A stretch of 64,000 nucleotides of DNA from Microbaculum marinum (GTDB lineage: Bacteria > Pseudomonadota > Alphaproteobacteria > Rhizobiales > Tepidamorphaceae), in the NCBI RefSeq assembly GCF_042646165.1, contig NZ_JBHRTC010000013.1. One strand, written 5' to 3'. Position numbers and translations under genes: made by a program. The notes beneath the pieces are model-generated. The model worked only from the letters and a program-made list of their open reading frames with translations, did no database searches and was not told the origin of the DNA. Position 1 is the stretch's first letter. The number at the start of each line of letters is the position of its first letter. This document shows positions 1-10,011 of the stretch, one piece after another.

Positions 1-140
1 TCGACCACACCGCGGACATGGCCCTCGCTCGCCTCCATGCGCTGGATCGTCGCCAGCGAGACCCCGGAACGTTCCGCGAGCGTCTTCTGGTCGATGCCGA
101 GCAAGGCTCGGGCGGCGCGCATCTGGCCGGCGGATATCAT
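1..140 (-). CDS. XRE-family helix-turn-helix regulator, N-terminal fragment
   Basis: The gene runs off the left edge; only about 46 N-terminal residues are visible. They read as a Cro/C1-type HTH: MISAGQMRAARALLGIDQ, then a KTLAERSGVSLATIQRMEAS core, the usual helix 2-turn-helix 3 pattern of small DNA-binding regulators. A purine-rich AGGGGG lies just upstream of the ATG at 138-140. The upstream intergenic region carries two short perfect palindromes (204-213 and 217-228) that could be its own operator. Target genes cannot be judged from the fragment. Confidence 0.8.
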   Translation of the reverse strand, partial: MISAGQMRAARALLGIDQKTLAERSGVSLATIQRMEASEGHVRGVV

Positions 141-203
141 TCTGCCCCCTGGAGGTTCAGCTGCCGTCTGGTGCCACAAGTGTTGGGGTCAGTCAATCAA
201 TAA

Positions 204-228
204 TGATATATCAGACCTCAATATTGAG
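204..228. promoter_or_regulatory. Two adjacent palindromes between divergent genes
   Basis: TGATATATCA (204-213) and CTCAATATTGAG (217-228) are perfect palindromes in an AT-rich pocket between the XRE fragment (minus strand) and the DUF6455 gene (plus strand). Such dyads are typical binding sites for XRE dimers, so autoregulation is plausible; this is inference. Confidence 0.4.
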
Positions 229-313
229 TGCTGCAACCTGCTTGCGCTGGCGCAAATCGGCCGCCGCAGGGTGCGGCTACACTTTCCCGGATCGAAGCGC
301 GAGGGAGAGTGCG

Positions 314-565
314 ATGTTCGAGCGCCTGCAGAAGAACCGCGAACGCCATGCCAAGCTGATGGGAGAGATGATGCGCCGCTTCGGCGTGCTGGAGAGCGGC
401 GATATGTCGATGACCGGGGCCGTCAACCTGGAGCGGGCCGCGCGCACGTGCCTCGGATGCGGTTCGGCCGGCGACTGCGGGCGCTGGATGGCGCAGACCG
501 ACGGCCCGGCGGGAGCCGAGGCCTTCTGCCCGAACGCGCGGATCTTCGCGGAGCTGGCGGCCTGA
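314..565 (+). CDS. DUF6455-type small cysteine-containing protein
   Basis: This 83-residue protein has no visible signal peptide or membrane segment. Its middle holds a cysteine cluster, TCLGCGSAGDCGRWM, followed by a further Cys in AFCPNARIF. The spacing resembles the DUF6455 family of small alphaproteobacterial proteins, which have no established function. The ATG at 314 is chosen because GAGGGAGAG sits just upstream and the conserved MFERL start follows; an in-frame ATG at 203 lacks such a site. The four cysteines could bind a metal, but that is inference. Confidence 0.7.
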   Translation: MFERLQKNRERHAKLMGEMMRRFGVLESGDMSMTGAVNLERAARTCLGCGSAGDCGRWMAQTDGPAGAEAFCPNARIFAELAA

Positions 566-615
566 CGAAGCCGGGCCGCCGGTAGACGTTCAGACGGCGG
601 ATCGGCGGCCGGGGT

Positions 616-1902
616 CTACCCTGACCGGCCGATCGACGACTCCGAAATGCACTGGCTCAGCAACGCTCCCTGAACCTTGAGGGCGAAGGTGGCGAGAGAA
701 CATCCGTTCTCGACACCCGTGATCCCGCAGGCGATCGGCGTCTGGTCCGAAGAGGCAGGATTCGTTCCGTCGGGGCTGAGCGGGGTGTTGTTGCGGAGCT
801 GGTCCATCGTCTGGGCCCGCAGCACGACCTTGACGAACGGTTGCCTGCTCGTGTCGTCGCGCCACAGCTCCAGGGCGATGCCGGCGCCGGGAGGGACCTC
901 GTTCTGCTGGTAGCCGTCGAGGAACCAGGAGAGACCAAGCAACCCGGCGATGTTCAGCAGATTGTTGTCATGGGCAACGATCAGCGAGAACACCGGCCCC
1001 TGTCCCTGTGCCGCGGCCTGCAGGGCGGTCAGCGCGCGGTTCATCAGGTTCGATCCCAGCACCGCCGCGCCATACGGATTGGCATTGCCCGACCAGAAGT
1101 TGAGGGCGTGGGTCATGTTGATGTGGCTGATCTCCTGCGGCCCCTGGATCCGTCCCCAGCCGACGTCCCGCATCCGAAACCGGTTGGCGTACTCCATCAG
1201 AAAGTTCTCGGAAATGTTGGTCGCGCCATCCAGAGCGACGCTCGCCGGCAGGTCGGACAGGGTGCACCTGCGCTTGCCAACGAATTTCCTGCACAAGCTG
1301 GGCTTGCAGCAATCGAGGACATCCTGAAGCTTCTCGAGAGACGGGCGGTAGGCTTCGAACACGATCTCGGGATTCGAGCCGAGCAGGGCATCCTGGGAGG
1401 CATCGTACGGGCCTGCCTCGAGTTCGCAGACCCCGGCCTTGACCGGGTCGATCAGCGGATCGGTCGTCCCCTGCGCCACGTGCGTGACCGGATAGCTGCA
1501 GCCGGGCGTCATTCCGTCCATCAGCTTCCGCGCCGTCCTGATCGTCCGCTGATCGGAGTCAGAGTGCACCCAGACCTGGCTCCTGGCCAGACAGCCGGTG
1601 CCGGGGAGCAGGCCGGCCTGCTGGTAGAGCTGCCCGTAGAAGGCCCCGAAGGTCTGCGCGGTCAGGGCGCCTCGGGGCGTCAGCTTTCCCGGGTCCACCT
1701 TGAAGTCCGGCCATTCGTCCCTCGACATCGCGGTGTAGGGGATCGAGGTGCCCGTAAAGTTTCCCGTCAGCGGCGATCGAATGCTGTGCCGGTTGATCAG
1801 GACCACCGCTTCGAGCGTCTGGCTGCCTGCCGCCGCCTGTGCTTCGTGGCCCAGCGCCATAAGGGCGCAGCAGATCAGCAAGGCGTTCCACAGATTTCTC
1901 AT
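616..1902 (-). CDS. Secreted histidine acid phosphatase (phytase/glucose-1-phosphatase type)
   Basis: The 428-residue protein begins with a signal peptide (residues 1-24, ending AQAAAG), so it should act in the periplasm. The catalytic motif is RHSIRSP at 38-44, with the nucleophile His39; the proton-donor motif HDNN is at 311-314. This places it in branch 2 of the histidine phosphatase superfamily with AppA and Agp, which release phosphate from phytate or sugar phosphates. The usual Gly after the catalytic His is Ser here; E. coli Agp has Asn at that place, so activity is not excluded. Several cysteines suggest disulfides. The start at 1902 is preferred because it opens a proper signal peptide; the frame is open further upstream. 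Substrate is unknown. Confidence 0.85.
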   Translation of the reverse strand: MRNLWNALLICCALMALGHEAQAAAGSQTLEAVVLINRHSIRSPLTGNFTGTSIPYTAMSRDEWPDFKVDPGKLTPRGALTAQTFGAFYGQLYQQAGLLPGTGCLARSQVWVHSDSDQRTIRTARKLMDGMTPGCSYPVTHVAQGTTDPLIDPVKAGVCELEAGPYDASQDALLGSNPEIVFEAYRPSLEKLQDVLDCCKPSLCRKFVGKRRCTLSDLPASVALDGATNISENFLMEYANRFRMRDVGWGRIQGPQEISHINMTHALNFWSGNANPYGAAVLGSNLMNRALTALQAAAQGQGPVFSLIVAHDNNLLNIAGLLGLSWFLDGYQQNEVPPGAGIALELWRDDTSRQPFVKVVLRAQTMDQLRNNTPLSPDGTNPASSDQTPIACGITGVENGCSLATFALKVQGALLSQCISESSIGRSG

Positions 1903-2116
1903 TGGCGTCTCCGGGGGGCAGTCCAGGGAAAGGAGGACGTGACTTAACGGAAGGTATCGCATGGTAGTGGACAGCGCATCGATTTTTTCGGGCGCGGGCG
2001 GGGCCCGGGCCACGCAAATGTGACGAGCGGTGAGGCGGCCCGCAGCTTGCCGGTTGCGGTGCCGAACCACATGTTGACGCCGCTCCACCGAGCGCCTCGA
2101 AGGAAGGCAGGGCCGG

Positions 2117-3286
2117 ATGACCCAGGCGACCAACACGTTCTACGAACAAATCCCGACCGTCGACCGGTTCGAGGATGTCGGCGATACCGCACGCTACATA
2201 CCGCTTCCCGCCGGCTGGCTGGTGGGGGTGGCGGACGTGGAGAGCTCGACCAAGGCGATCGCGGAGGGTCGCTACAAGGCGGTCAACATGGTCGGCGCCT
2301 CGGTCATCGCGGCAATGATGAACGCGCTACAGTCGCGCGACTTTCCGTTCGCCTTCGGCGGCGACGGCGCGTCGATCGCGGTGCCGCCGGACGCCGCCGG
2401 TCCTGCCGCCGATACGCTGGCGGCGGTGCGTCGGTATGCGCGGGACTCGCTCGCCCTGACGCTGCGCGTGGGCCTCGTGCCCGTCGAGACGATCCGCGCC
2501 GCCGGCCATGACGTGCGGGTGGCGAGATTCAGCGCCTCGCCGGACGTGTCCTTCGCCCTGTTTGCCGGCAACGGCGTCAACTGGGCGGAGACCGAGTTGA
2601 AGGCCGGCAGACTGGAGGAGCCGGTGCTGCCGCCCGATGCGTGGCCGGACCTGACCGGTCTGTCCTGCCGGTGGGAGCCGATCGAGGCGCGCAACGGACG
2701 CATCCTGTCGCTGATTGCCGTTCCGACCGCCATGGCGAGCGAGCGGGCCTTCGCGGACCTGGTGAGCCGCATCTCCGAGATCGCCAACGCGGCGCCCGAC
2801 AGCGCGGTGCCGGTCTCGGCCGAAGGCATGAACCCGGCCCTGTCGCGGATCGGTCTGCGCATGGAGGCGAGAAGCCGCAGGGGGGCGGTCGGCATCGCGG
2901 CGGCCTATCTGAAGCTGCTCGCGCTGTCGGCATTCGCCTGGGTGCTCTTCAACAGCCACCGTCCGCTGGGCGGGTTCGACCCCGACGCCTACAAGGTCAA
3001 GAGCATCCAGAACTCGGACTTCCGGAAGTTCGACGACGGGCTGCGGATGACGCTGGATTGCGATGCCTCGGTCGAGGGCGCGATCCGCGAGGAACTGGAG
3101 GCGGCGCATGCGGCGGGGATCGCCAACTACGGGCTGCACGTCCAGGACGCCGCGCTGATGACCTGCCTGGTGCCGTCGGTCATGACGGACGACCACATGC
3201 ACTTCATCGACGGTGCAGCGGGCGGCTACGCACAGGCCGCCGTCATGATGAAGCAGCAGATGACACCGCCGGCGGCGGCCGCATAG
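2117..3286 (+). CDS. DUF3095 family protein
   Basis: This 389-residue protein matches the DUF3095 family, including the segments YIPLPAGWLVGVADVESSTKAI, which recalls the metal-binding start of class III nucleotide cyclases, and FPFAFGGDGASIAVPP. The family is conserved in proteobacteria and is predicted to be cyclase-like, but no activity is established. No signal peptide is evident. It ends 10 bases before the stop of the convergent acr3 gene, so the two probably share a termination zone. Divergent from the phosphatase gene across 214 bases. Confidence 0.85.
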   Translation: MTQATNTFYEQIPTVDRFEDVGDTARYIPLPAGWLVGVADVESSTKAIAEGRYKAVNMVGASVIAAMMNALQSRDFPFAFGGDGASIAVPPDAAGPAADTLAAVRRYARDSLALTLRVGLVPVETIRAAGHDVRVARFSASPDVSFALFAGNGVNWAETELKAGRLEEPVLPPDAWPDLTGLSCRWEPIEARNGRILSLIAVPTAMASERAFADLVSRISEIANAAPDSAVPVSAEGMNPALSRIGLRMEARSRRGAVGIAAAYLKLLALSAFAWVLFNSHRPLGGFDPDAYKVKSIQNSDFRKFDDGLRMTLDCDASVEGAIREELEAAHAAGIANYGLHVQDAALMTCLVPSVMTDDHMHFIDGAAGGYAQAAVMMKQQMTPPAAAA

Positions 3287-3296
3287 CGCGCCGCGT

Positions 3297-4367
3297 TCAG
3301 CGGGAGGCGGCGCCTTCGGCGCCAGGCCGCGCTCCCGCCCGCGCAGCCCGGCCGCGTTCGTACCAGGGCCTGCTGGCGTTCACGACCCAGACGAGCGACA
3401 GCATCACCGGAACCTCGATCAGCACGCCGACCACGGTTGCGAGCGCCGCGCCCGACTGGAAGCCGAACAGGCTGATCGCGGCGGCAACCGCGAGCTCGAA
3501 GAAGTTGCTCGCCCCGATCAGCGCCGAGGGGCCGGCGACACAGTGGACTTCGCCGGTGGCACGGTTGAGCAGGTATCCGATCCCGAAGATGAAGTAGGCC
3601 TGCAGCAGGATCGGCACCGCCAGCAGCGCGATGATCAGCGGCTGGGCAAGGATCTGCTCGCCCTGGAACGCGAACAGCAGCACCAGGGTTGCCAGCAGCG
3701 CCGCGATCGACATCGGCTGCAGCCTTGCCAGGAACGCGGCGAACGGCTCCTCGCCGCGGCGCAGGATGACGCGGCGCAGGACCTGGGCGATCACGACGGG
3801 GACCAGGATGTAGAGCACCACCGACAGGACCAGGGTGTTCCACGGCACGGTGATCGCCGACAGGCCCAGCAGCAACGCGACGATCGGCGCGAAGGCGAAC
3901 ACCATGATCGCGTCGTTGAGCGCGACCTGGCTGAGCGTGAAATGCGGCTCGCCGTCGGTGAGGTTGCTCCAGACGAACACCATCGCCGTGCAGGGCGCCG
4001 CGCCGAGCAGGATGAGCCCGGCGATGTAGCTGTCGATCTGGACCTCGGGCAGCCACGGCCGGAACAGCCAGCCGATGAAGATCCAGCCGAGCAGCGCCAT
4101 GGTGAACGGCTTCACCGCCCAGTTGGCAAACAGCGTCACCCCGATGCCGCGCCAGTGCTCGCCGACCCCGGCCAGTGCGGCGAAATCGATCTTCAGCAGC
4201 ATCGGGATGATCATCAGCCAGATCAGCACCGCCACGGGCAGGTTGACGTGGGCGACCTCCATGGCGCCGAGGCGCTGGAAGACAGCGGGCAGGAAATGGC
4301 CGAGCGCAACCCCGACGACGATGCACAGGGCGACCCACACGGTCAGAAATCGTTCGAAGACGGTCAC
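3297..4367 (-). CDS. acr3: ACR3-type arsenite efflux permease
   Basis: The 356-residue integral membrane protein has about ten hydrophobic helices and ACR3 signatures such as LIWLMIIPMLLKIDF, GAAPCTAMVFVWSNL and LNDAIMVFAFAP. It should export arsenite across the inner membrane using the proton-motive force. The Cys in the APCTAM motif is the conserved ACR3 cysteine. The start is GTG at 4365-4367. It is third in the arsR-arsC-acr3 operon, 15 bases after arsC, so reduction of arsenate and efflux of arsenite are co-expressed. The C-terminal tail is Ala/Arg/Gly-rich and probably cytoplasmic. Confidence 0.95.
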   Translation of the reverse strand: MTVFERFLTVWVALCIVVGVALGHFLPAVFQRLGAMEVAHVNLPVAVLIWLMIIPMLLKIDFAALAGVGEHWRGIGVTLFANWAVKPFTMALLGWIFIGWLFRPWLPEVQIDSYIAGLILLGAAPCTAMVFVWSNLTDGEPHFTLSQVALNDAIMVFAFAPIVALLLGLSAITVPWNTLVLSVVLYILVPVVIAQVLRRVILRRGEEPFAAFLARLQPMSIAALLATLVLLFAFQGEQILAQPLIIALLAVPILLQAYFIFGIGYLLNRATGEVHCVAGPSALIGASNFFELAVAAAISLFGFQSGAALATVVGVLIEVPVMLSLVWVVNASRPWYERGRAARAGARPGAEGAASR

Positions 4368-4382
4368 GCTCTGCTACTCTCG

Positions 4383-4919
4383 TCAGGCTGCGGATTCGCC
4401 CCGCGGCGCCGCCGCAGCGGGTGTGTTTCCTATGGTGTCCAGGCGTTCCTGCAGGGCCAGGCGGTCGAGCGAACGAAGGGGCAGGCTGAGGAAGATCGAC
4501 AGCCGCTGGTGGAGCATCCGGTAGGTGTCGGCGAAGGCGGCCCGCCTGACCGCTTCCGGGCCTTCGACGGCGGCCGGGTCGGGCAGGCCCCAGTGGGCCG
4601 ACATCGGCTGGCCGGGCCAGATCGGGCAGGGCTCGTTCGCCGCGTTGTCGCAGACCGTGAAGACGAAATCCATCGGCGGCGCGTCCGGGCCGGCGAACTC
4701 GTCCCACGATTTCGAGCGCAGGCCCTCGACGGGGTGGTTCAGTCCCCTGAGGAGATCGAGCGCGTAGGGGTGCGGCGCCGGCTTCGGATGGCTGCCCGCG
4801 GAGAAGGCTGTGAAGCGCGGCCGGCCGAGACGGTTCATGATCGCCTCGGCGATGATCGACCGGGCGGAGTTGCCGGTGCACAGGAACAGCACGTTGTAGC
4901 GTTCGGCGTCTGTGGTCAT
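4383..4919 (-). CDS. arsC: Arsenate reductase, low-molecular-weight phosphatase type
   Basis: This 178-residue enzyme has the PTP-like loop LFLCTGNSARS near residue 14 and the resolving cysteine pair in VCDNAANEPCPIWPG, characteristic of thioredoxin-coupled ArsC. It reduces arsenate to arsenite in the cytoplasm for export by the neighbouring Acr3. The ATG at 4917-4919 overlaps the arsR stop (ATGA), indicating translational coupling. The roughly 40-residue tail after the core is longer than in the minimal family and ends in low-complexity Ala/Pro. Confidence 0.93.
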   Translation of the reverse strand: MTTDAERYNVLFLCTGNSARSIIAEAIMNRLGRPRFTAFSAGSHPKPAPHPYALDLLRGLNHPVEGLRSKSWDEFAGPDAPPMDFVFTVCDNAANEPCPIWPGQPMSAHWGLPDPAAVEGPEAVRRAAFADTYRMLHQRLSIFLSLPLRSLDRLALQERLDTIGNTPAAAAPRGESAA

Positions 4920-5266
4920 GGCGATACCTCGCAGTCCGAGCAGTTGGCGATGGCCTCCGACAGGCCGCCGCAGATCTCCGGATGACCGTCGCAGCAGTCC
5001 TCCGTCAGGTGCACCATCAGGCGGCGCATCTCCTCGATCGCGACGGCGTAGAAGATATTGCGGCCGCGTCTCCAGCTCGTGACAAGGCCGGCCTTCTCCA
5101 GCTGCCCGATGTGAAAGGACAGGGCCGAGGGCTGCAGCGCGCACTCGCCTGCCAGGACGCCGGCCGGCAGGCCCGAGGGACCGGCGCGCATCAGACGCCG
5201 GAACAAACCCAGGCGATGGGTCTGGCCAAGCGCGGCAAGTCGTTCGACGGCGAGTTCGTGTTCCAT
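4916..5266 (-). CDS. arsR: ArsR-family repressor of the arsenic operon
   Basis: The 116-residue protein has a winged-helix fold, with the recognition region ALQPSALSFHIGQLEKAGLV followed by the wing SWRRGRNIFYAV. Metal-sensing cysteines are likely among those at the C-terminal end (DCCDGH, EICGG, NCSDCE), rather than in a CVC motif in helix alpha-3 as in plasmid R773 ArsR. It leads the operon and overlaps arsC by four bases. A dyad starting at the start codon (5268-5293) is the probable operator, so arsenite should lift autorepression. Confidence 0.93.
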   Translation of the reverse strand: MEHELAVERLAALGQTHRLGLFRRLMRAGPSGLPAGVLAGECALQPSALSFHIGQLEKAGLVTSWRRGRNIFYAVAIEEMRRLMVHLTEDCCDGHPEICGGLSEAIANCSDCEVSP

Positions 5267-5267
5267 A

Positions 5268-5293
5268 TTTCAATGATACAATAAATATTGAAA
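5268..5293. promoter_or_regulatory. Probable ArsR operator upstream of arsR
   Basis: TTTCAAT (5268-5274) and ATTGAAA (5287-5293) form a perfect 7-bp inverted repeat with a 12-base AT-rich spacer, immediately upstream of the arsR ATG. ArsR-type repressors bind such AT-rich imperfect dyads over the promoter. The position would block transcription of the whole operon. Confidence 0.7.
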
Positions 5294-5541
5294 TGTCAAT
5301 CGGAAAAACCCTGGAGCGACGGAAGCTGCCACGCGGTCGGTTGCGCTCGTGACACCGCGTTTCGGGCGGCTTTCGGGGAACCGCCCCGGATTCCGCGGGT
5401 TTTGCGGGAGGCGAGCGCCCTCAAATCATCGTGAGGACCGGTCCCGGAACAATGGGCAGAGGGTGTCGTTGACCCACCATCGAAACGATGTGGCCGACGC
5501 GCCTCGTCGGAAATTCATCAATCAAGAAACGAGGTTCTACA

Positions 5542-5907
5542 ATGCGTAAGCTCCTGACAGGCACTGCCATGGCCGTGATGTTCGCCGCCGCTCCGGCGCT
5601 GGCCGACAGCACCACGAAGGCCAGCGGCGAACTCGTGACGTCGCCCACCGTCGAGAACCAGGCCGTCTCCAAGCCGGCCGACATCACCGGCAGCGCCGGC
5701 GGCACGAGCGTCGAGACCGGCACCAAGGCGACGACCGCCGGGTCGAGCGCGATCACCGGTGCGGACGGCGAGCCGCAGGGCTCGGTCGACATGAAGGCCG
5801 GCGCCGAGACCGGCACGACCCTGAAGACCGGCAAGCCCGCCACCACCGCCGGCGGCGAGGTGGTCCCGGACACGAACCAGGACCCGGTCAGCTCCGACGA
5901 TTCGTAA
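5542..5907 (+). CDS. Small secreted low-complexity repeat protein, unknown function
   Basis: This 121-residue protein starts with a clear signal peptide (MRKLLTGTAMAVMFAAAPALA, cleaved before DST). The mature part is rich in Thr, Gly, Ala and Ser with degenerate internal repeats around ETGTKATTAG and ETGTTLKTGKPATTAG, has no cysteine, and is acidic at the C-terminus. No catalytic motif or membrane anchor is visible. It is monocistronic, closed by a strong terminator at 5940-5970. I do not recognise a family; a periplasmic disordered protein is the simplest reading. Confidence 0.75.
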   Translation: MRKLLTGTAMAVMFAAAPALADSTTKASGELVTSPTVENQAVSKPADITGSAGGTSVETGTKATTAGSSAITGADGEPQGSVDMKAGAETGTTLKTGKPATTAGGEVVPDTNQDPVSSDDS

Positions 5908-5939
5908 TTCGGAAGCTTCACCGTACCTTCGGGTAGCAG

Positions 5940-5970
5940 AAACGCCCGGCGCCAGCAGCGCCGGGCGTTT
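5940..5970 (+). terminator. Strong stem-loop terminator
   Basis: AAACGCCCGGCGC (5940-5952) pairs perfectly with GCGCCGGGCGTTT (5958-5970), with loop CAGCA. The stem starts with AAA and ends with TTT, so it can stop transcripts from both the secreted repeat protein gene (plus strand) and the convergent protease gene. Confidence 0.85.
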
Positions 5971-5998
5971 CGCCATGTTCAGCCCAATCCGATTGCGC

Positions 5999-6955
5999 TC
6001 AGTTGCGTTCGATCAGTTCGTCGACCCAGCGGGCGAACATTGGAACGTTCGTGTAGACGCCGTACTTGTCGGGCTGGGCGCAGCCGAAGCCCCAGCTGAC
6101 GATACCCGCCTGGACCCGCCACTCCCCGTCTTCCCTGACCAGCAGAGGACCGCCTGAGTCGCCCTGGCAGGCATCCTTGCCGCCTTCCCTGTAGCCGGCG
6201 CAGATCATCCTCGCCGTTATCTCGCCGTTGTAGGCCTGCGGGCTGTTGCAGGTCTCCCGGCTGACGAAGGGCACCTTCACCTCCCGAAGGTTGATCGGCA
6301 GCACCTTCTTCGTGGTGCTGGTGTTGCCCCAGCCGGTGACCGTGGTCATCCTGCCGGGCACCACGTACTTCAATCCGAACGCGCGGGCCGCCATCCGGTA
6401 GGTCTCCGGATTCCTGACCCTGGTCTTCATCTTGATGACGGCGATGTCGTAGTCGTAGGTCTTCGGATCCCATTCGCTGGCGATCCAGATGTCGGCCACC
6501 GCATGCCGCCGGCCGCCCTTCTTCAGGGACTGGGTACCGGTGAGGATCTCGACATCCGCGACCGACTTCAGGAAGTCGACGCAGTGCGCCGCCGTCAGAA
6601 CCCAGCGCGGGCGGATCAGCGAGCCGCCGCAGAACTGGGCCTTCCGGTTGTCGGAATACCTGGACTGCAGCAGGGCGACCTGTCCCGGCCACTTGCCCTT
6701 GCGGGCCTTCCTGCCGCCAATGATTTCGGGATTGGGGGCGACCTCCTCGCCCAGGACCCGCGTCATGACCGCGGCCTGGCGATGGGCGACGATGTCGCGG
6801 AAACTCAGACCGTAGTCGACGTCGGAGGCCCCCTTGCCGGGCACGAGAGCCGTGAAAGGATCCGATGCCGGCTGCGCCGCAACGGGCGCAGTGCTTATCG
6901 CGATCGACGAAATGGCGAGCAGGATCCCCGCCCGCAATGAAATGCGCAGACGCAT
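5999..6955 (-). CDS. Secreted trypsin-like serine protease (S1 family)
   Basis: The 318-residue precursor has a signal peptide (about 1-28), a pro-region, and an activation-type sequence IIGG at 78-81. The catalytic triad is His124 (TAAHC), Asp170 (YDYDIAVI) and Ser267 (CQGDSGGP). Asp261, six residues before the Ser, corresponds to trypsin Asp189 and predicts cleavage after Arg/Lys. Paired cysteines are consistent with the chymotrypsin fold. Such eukaryote-like S1A proteases are scattered in bacteria and are usually exported. An upstream in-frame ATG at 7036 exists, but the ATG at 6955 begins a proper signal peptide. Confidence 0.9.
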   Translation of the reverse strand: MRLRISLRAGILLAISSIAISTAPVAAQPASDPFTALVPGKGASDVDYGLSFRDIVAHRQAAVMTRVLGEEVAPNPEIIGGRKARKGKWPGQVALLQSRYSDNRKAQFCGGSLIRPRWVLTAAHCVDFLKSVADVEILTGTQSLKKGGRRHAVADIWIASEWDPKTYDYDIAVIKMKTRVRNPETYRMAARAFGLKYVVPGRMTTVTGWGNTSTTKKVLPINLREVKVPFVSRETCNSPQAYNGEITARMICAGYREGGKDACQGDSGGPLLVREDGEWRVQAGIVSWGFGCAQPDKYGVYTNVPMFARWVDELIERN

Positions 6956-7295
6956 GTTCACTCCAATGGAAGCTCGATACCGGTTGCAGACACGGCAGAT
7001 CGATATGGTTGATCGAGGCACCCCCGGCAGTCGCAAACTACCGGAGGGACAGGAGAATCTAATCGGGAGGCCAAATCCTGCCTAGTGAATAGTTGGAGGT
7101 GGCCCGGCCGCGCCGCTATTCGTTCCGGCTATAGGAAAGCCGCTGCGGCAACGGCCGACGTGCGGTGATGCCCGCTGCCATCCCGCCTGCCGAATCCGGC
7201 CGCGGGCGCCAAATTGCGCCTATTGCTCCGGGGCAGCCGATCGCCTATGTCGAAGCCGATTTCCCGAGACAGCGGACGACGGAGTTTGGGCAGCC
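6956..7295. other. Intergenic region between divergent protease and ettA genes
   Basis: This 340-base stretch separates two divergent genes and must hold both promoters. I find no convincing ORF, tRNA, repeat or strong hairpin; the small frames crossing it are not supported by codon use or start context. Confidence 0.5.
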
Positions 7296-8954
<1,659 letters not shown>

Positions 8955-9003
8955 GGAGGCCGATCCGCTGGACGCAGGGCCACAATTCGGCGATCCTGAA
9001 GGA

Positions 9004-9204
9004 ATGACGGATACCGGGAACATCGTGCCGGAGTATCTGCGCCACATCCGCAATGCCGTGGACGACGTGCGAGAAGACATGCGCGAGGTCAAGACCAGGC
9101 TCGGCATCCTCGAAAACCGGTATGCCGGTCTCTCCGGCCGGCTCGACCGGCTGGACAGCCGGGTCGAACGCATCGAGACGCGCCTGAACCTGGCGGAGGC
9201 CTGA
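9004..9204 (+). CDS. Small coiled-coil protein, unknown function
   Basis: This 66-residue acidic/basic helical protein reads IVPEYLRHIRNAVDDVRED, followed by heptads rich in Leu, Arg and Glu (KTRLGILENR, RLDRLDSRVERIETRL). It should form a coiled coil and has no signal or membrane segment. Similar short heptad proteins are widespread as unnamed genes in alphaproteobacteria. It lies 49 bases after ettA and 9 bases before tam, so it may be transcribed with either. No function can be assigned. Confidence 0.7.
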   Translation: MTDTGNIVPEYLRHIRNAVDDVREDMREVKTRLGILENRYAGLSGRLDRLDSRVERIETRLNLAEA

Positions 9205-9213
9205 CAAGCCTCA

Positions 9214-10011
9214 GTGCCGTCCTGGTCCCCCTCCCAGTACCTGAAGTTCGAGGACCAGCGCACCCGGCCGGCGGCGGAGCTGGTCGCGCGGGTGCCGCTC
9301 GAGGCCGCGAAGAAGATCGTCGACATCGGCTGCGGGCCAGGCAACTCCACCGAACTGCTGGTCAACCGCTGGGCGGATGCGGCGGTGTCCGGCTTCGATA
9401 CCTCGGACGACATGCTCGAGGCGGCGCGCAGGCGTCTTCCCGGCTGCCGCTTCTTCACGGCGGACGTGGCAGGATGGTCGCCCGACGGCGACGAGGATCT
9501 GCTCTACTCGAACGCCGTGTTCCAGTGGGTGCCGGGGCATCTCGACGTGCTGGAGCGCCTCCTGGCCGCCCTGAAGCCGGGCGCCGTGCTCGCCGTGCAG
9601 ATGCCGGACAACCTCGGCGAGCCGAGCCACGTCGCGATGGCGGAGACGGCTGCCGACGGGCCGTGGGCGGACCGGCTGGAGGCCGCCGGCCTGGCGCGCG
9701 ACCCGCTGCCGGGCAAGGAGGTCTACTACGACCGGCTCGCACCCTGGTCGGCGAGCTTCGACATCTGGCACACGATCTATACCCATCCCCTCGACGGCGC
9801 AGCGGCGATCGTCGAGTGGGTGAAGGGCACCGGGCTCCGACCCTACGTCGATCCGCTCGACGAGGGCGATCGGCAGGCCTTCCTGGCGGCCTACGAAAGC
9901 CGGATCGCGGCGGCCTATCCGGTTCGGTCCGACGGCAAGGCGCTGCTCTGGTTTCCGCGGCTGTTCCTGGTCGCGGTCCGCAACGGGCGGGTCGCTCCTA
10001 CAGGTCCATGA
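9214..10011 (+). CDS. tam: Trans-aconitate 2-methyltransferase
   Basis: The 265-residue enzyme carries the SAM-binding glycine motif VDIGCGPGNSTE (35-46) and the Tam-type start WSPSQYLKFEDQRTRPA, with NAVFQWVPGH near the middle. The family methylates trans-aconitate, a toxic by-product of the TCA intermediate cis-aconitate, in the cytoplasm. The start is GTG at 9214, nine bases after the preceding small gene. Its 3' end overlaps the convergent permease gene by 14 bases. Confidence 0.92.
   Translation: MPSWSPSQYLKFEDQRTRPAAELVARVPLEAAKKIVDIGCGPGNSTELLVNRWADAAVSGFDTSDDMLEAARRRLPGCRFFTADVAGWSPDGDEDLLYSNAVFQWVPGHLDVLERLLAALKPGAVLAVQMPDNLGEPSHVAMAETAADGPWADRLEAAGLARDPLPGKEVYYDRLAPWSASFDIWHTIYTHPLDGAAAIVEWVKGTGLRPYVDPLDEGDRQAFLAAYESRIAAAYPVRSDGKALLWFPRLFLVAVRNGRVAPTGP

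Noticed and set aside
37..585. 182-codon frame over the first 600 bases
   Set aside because: It runs antisense to the HTH fragment and out of frame with the DUF6455 gene; its codon pattern is random.
3226..4881. 551-codon minus-strand frame over acr3 and arsC
   Set aside because: The real acr3 and arsC frames are unmistakable; this one is an out-of-frame shadow.
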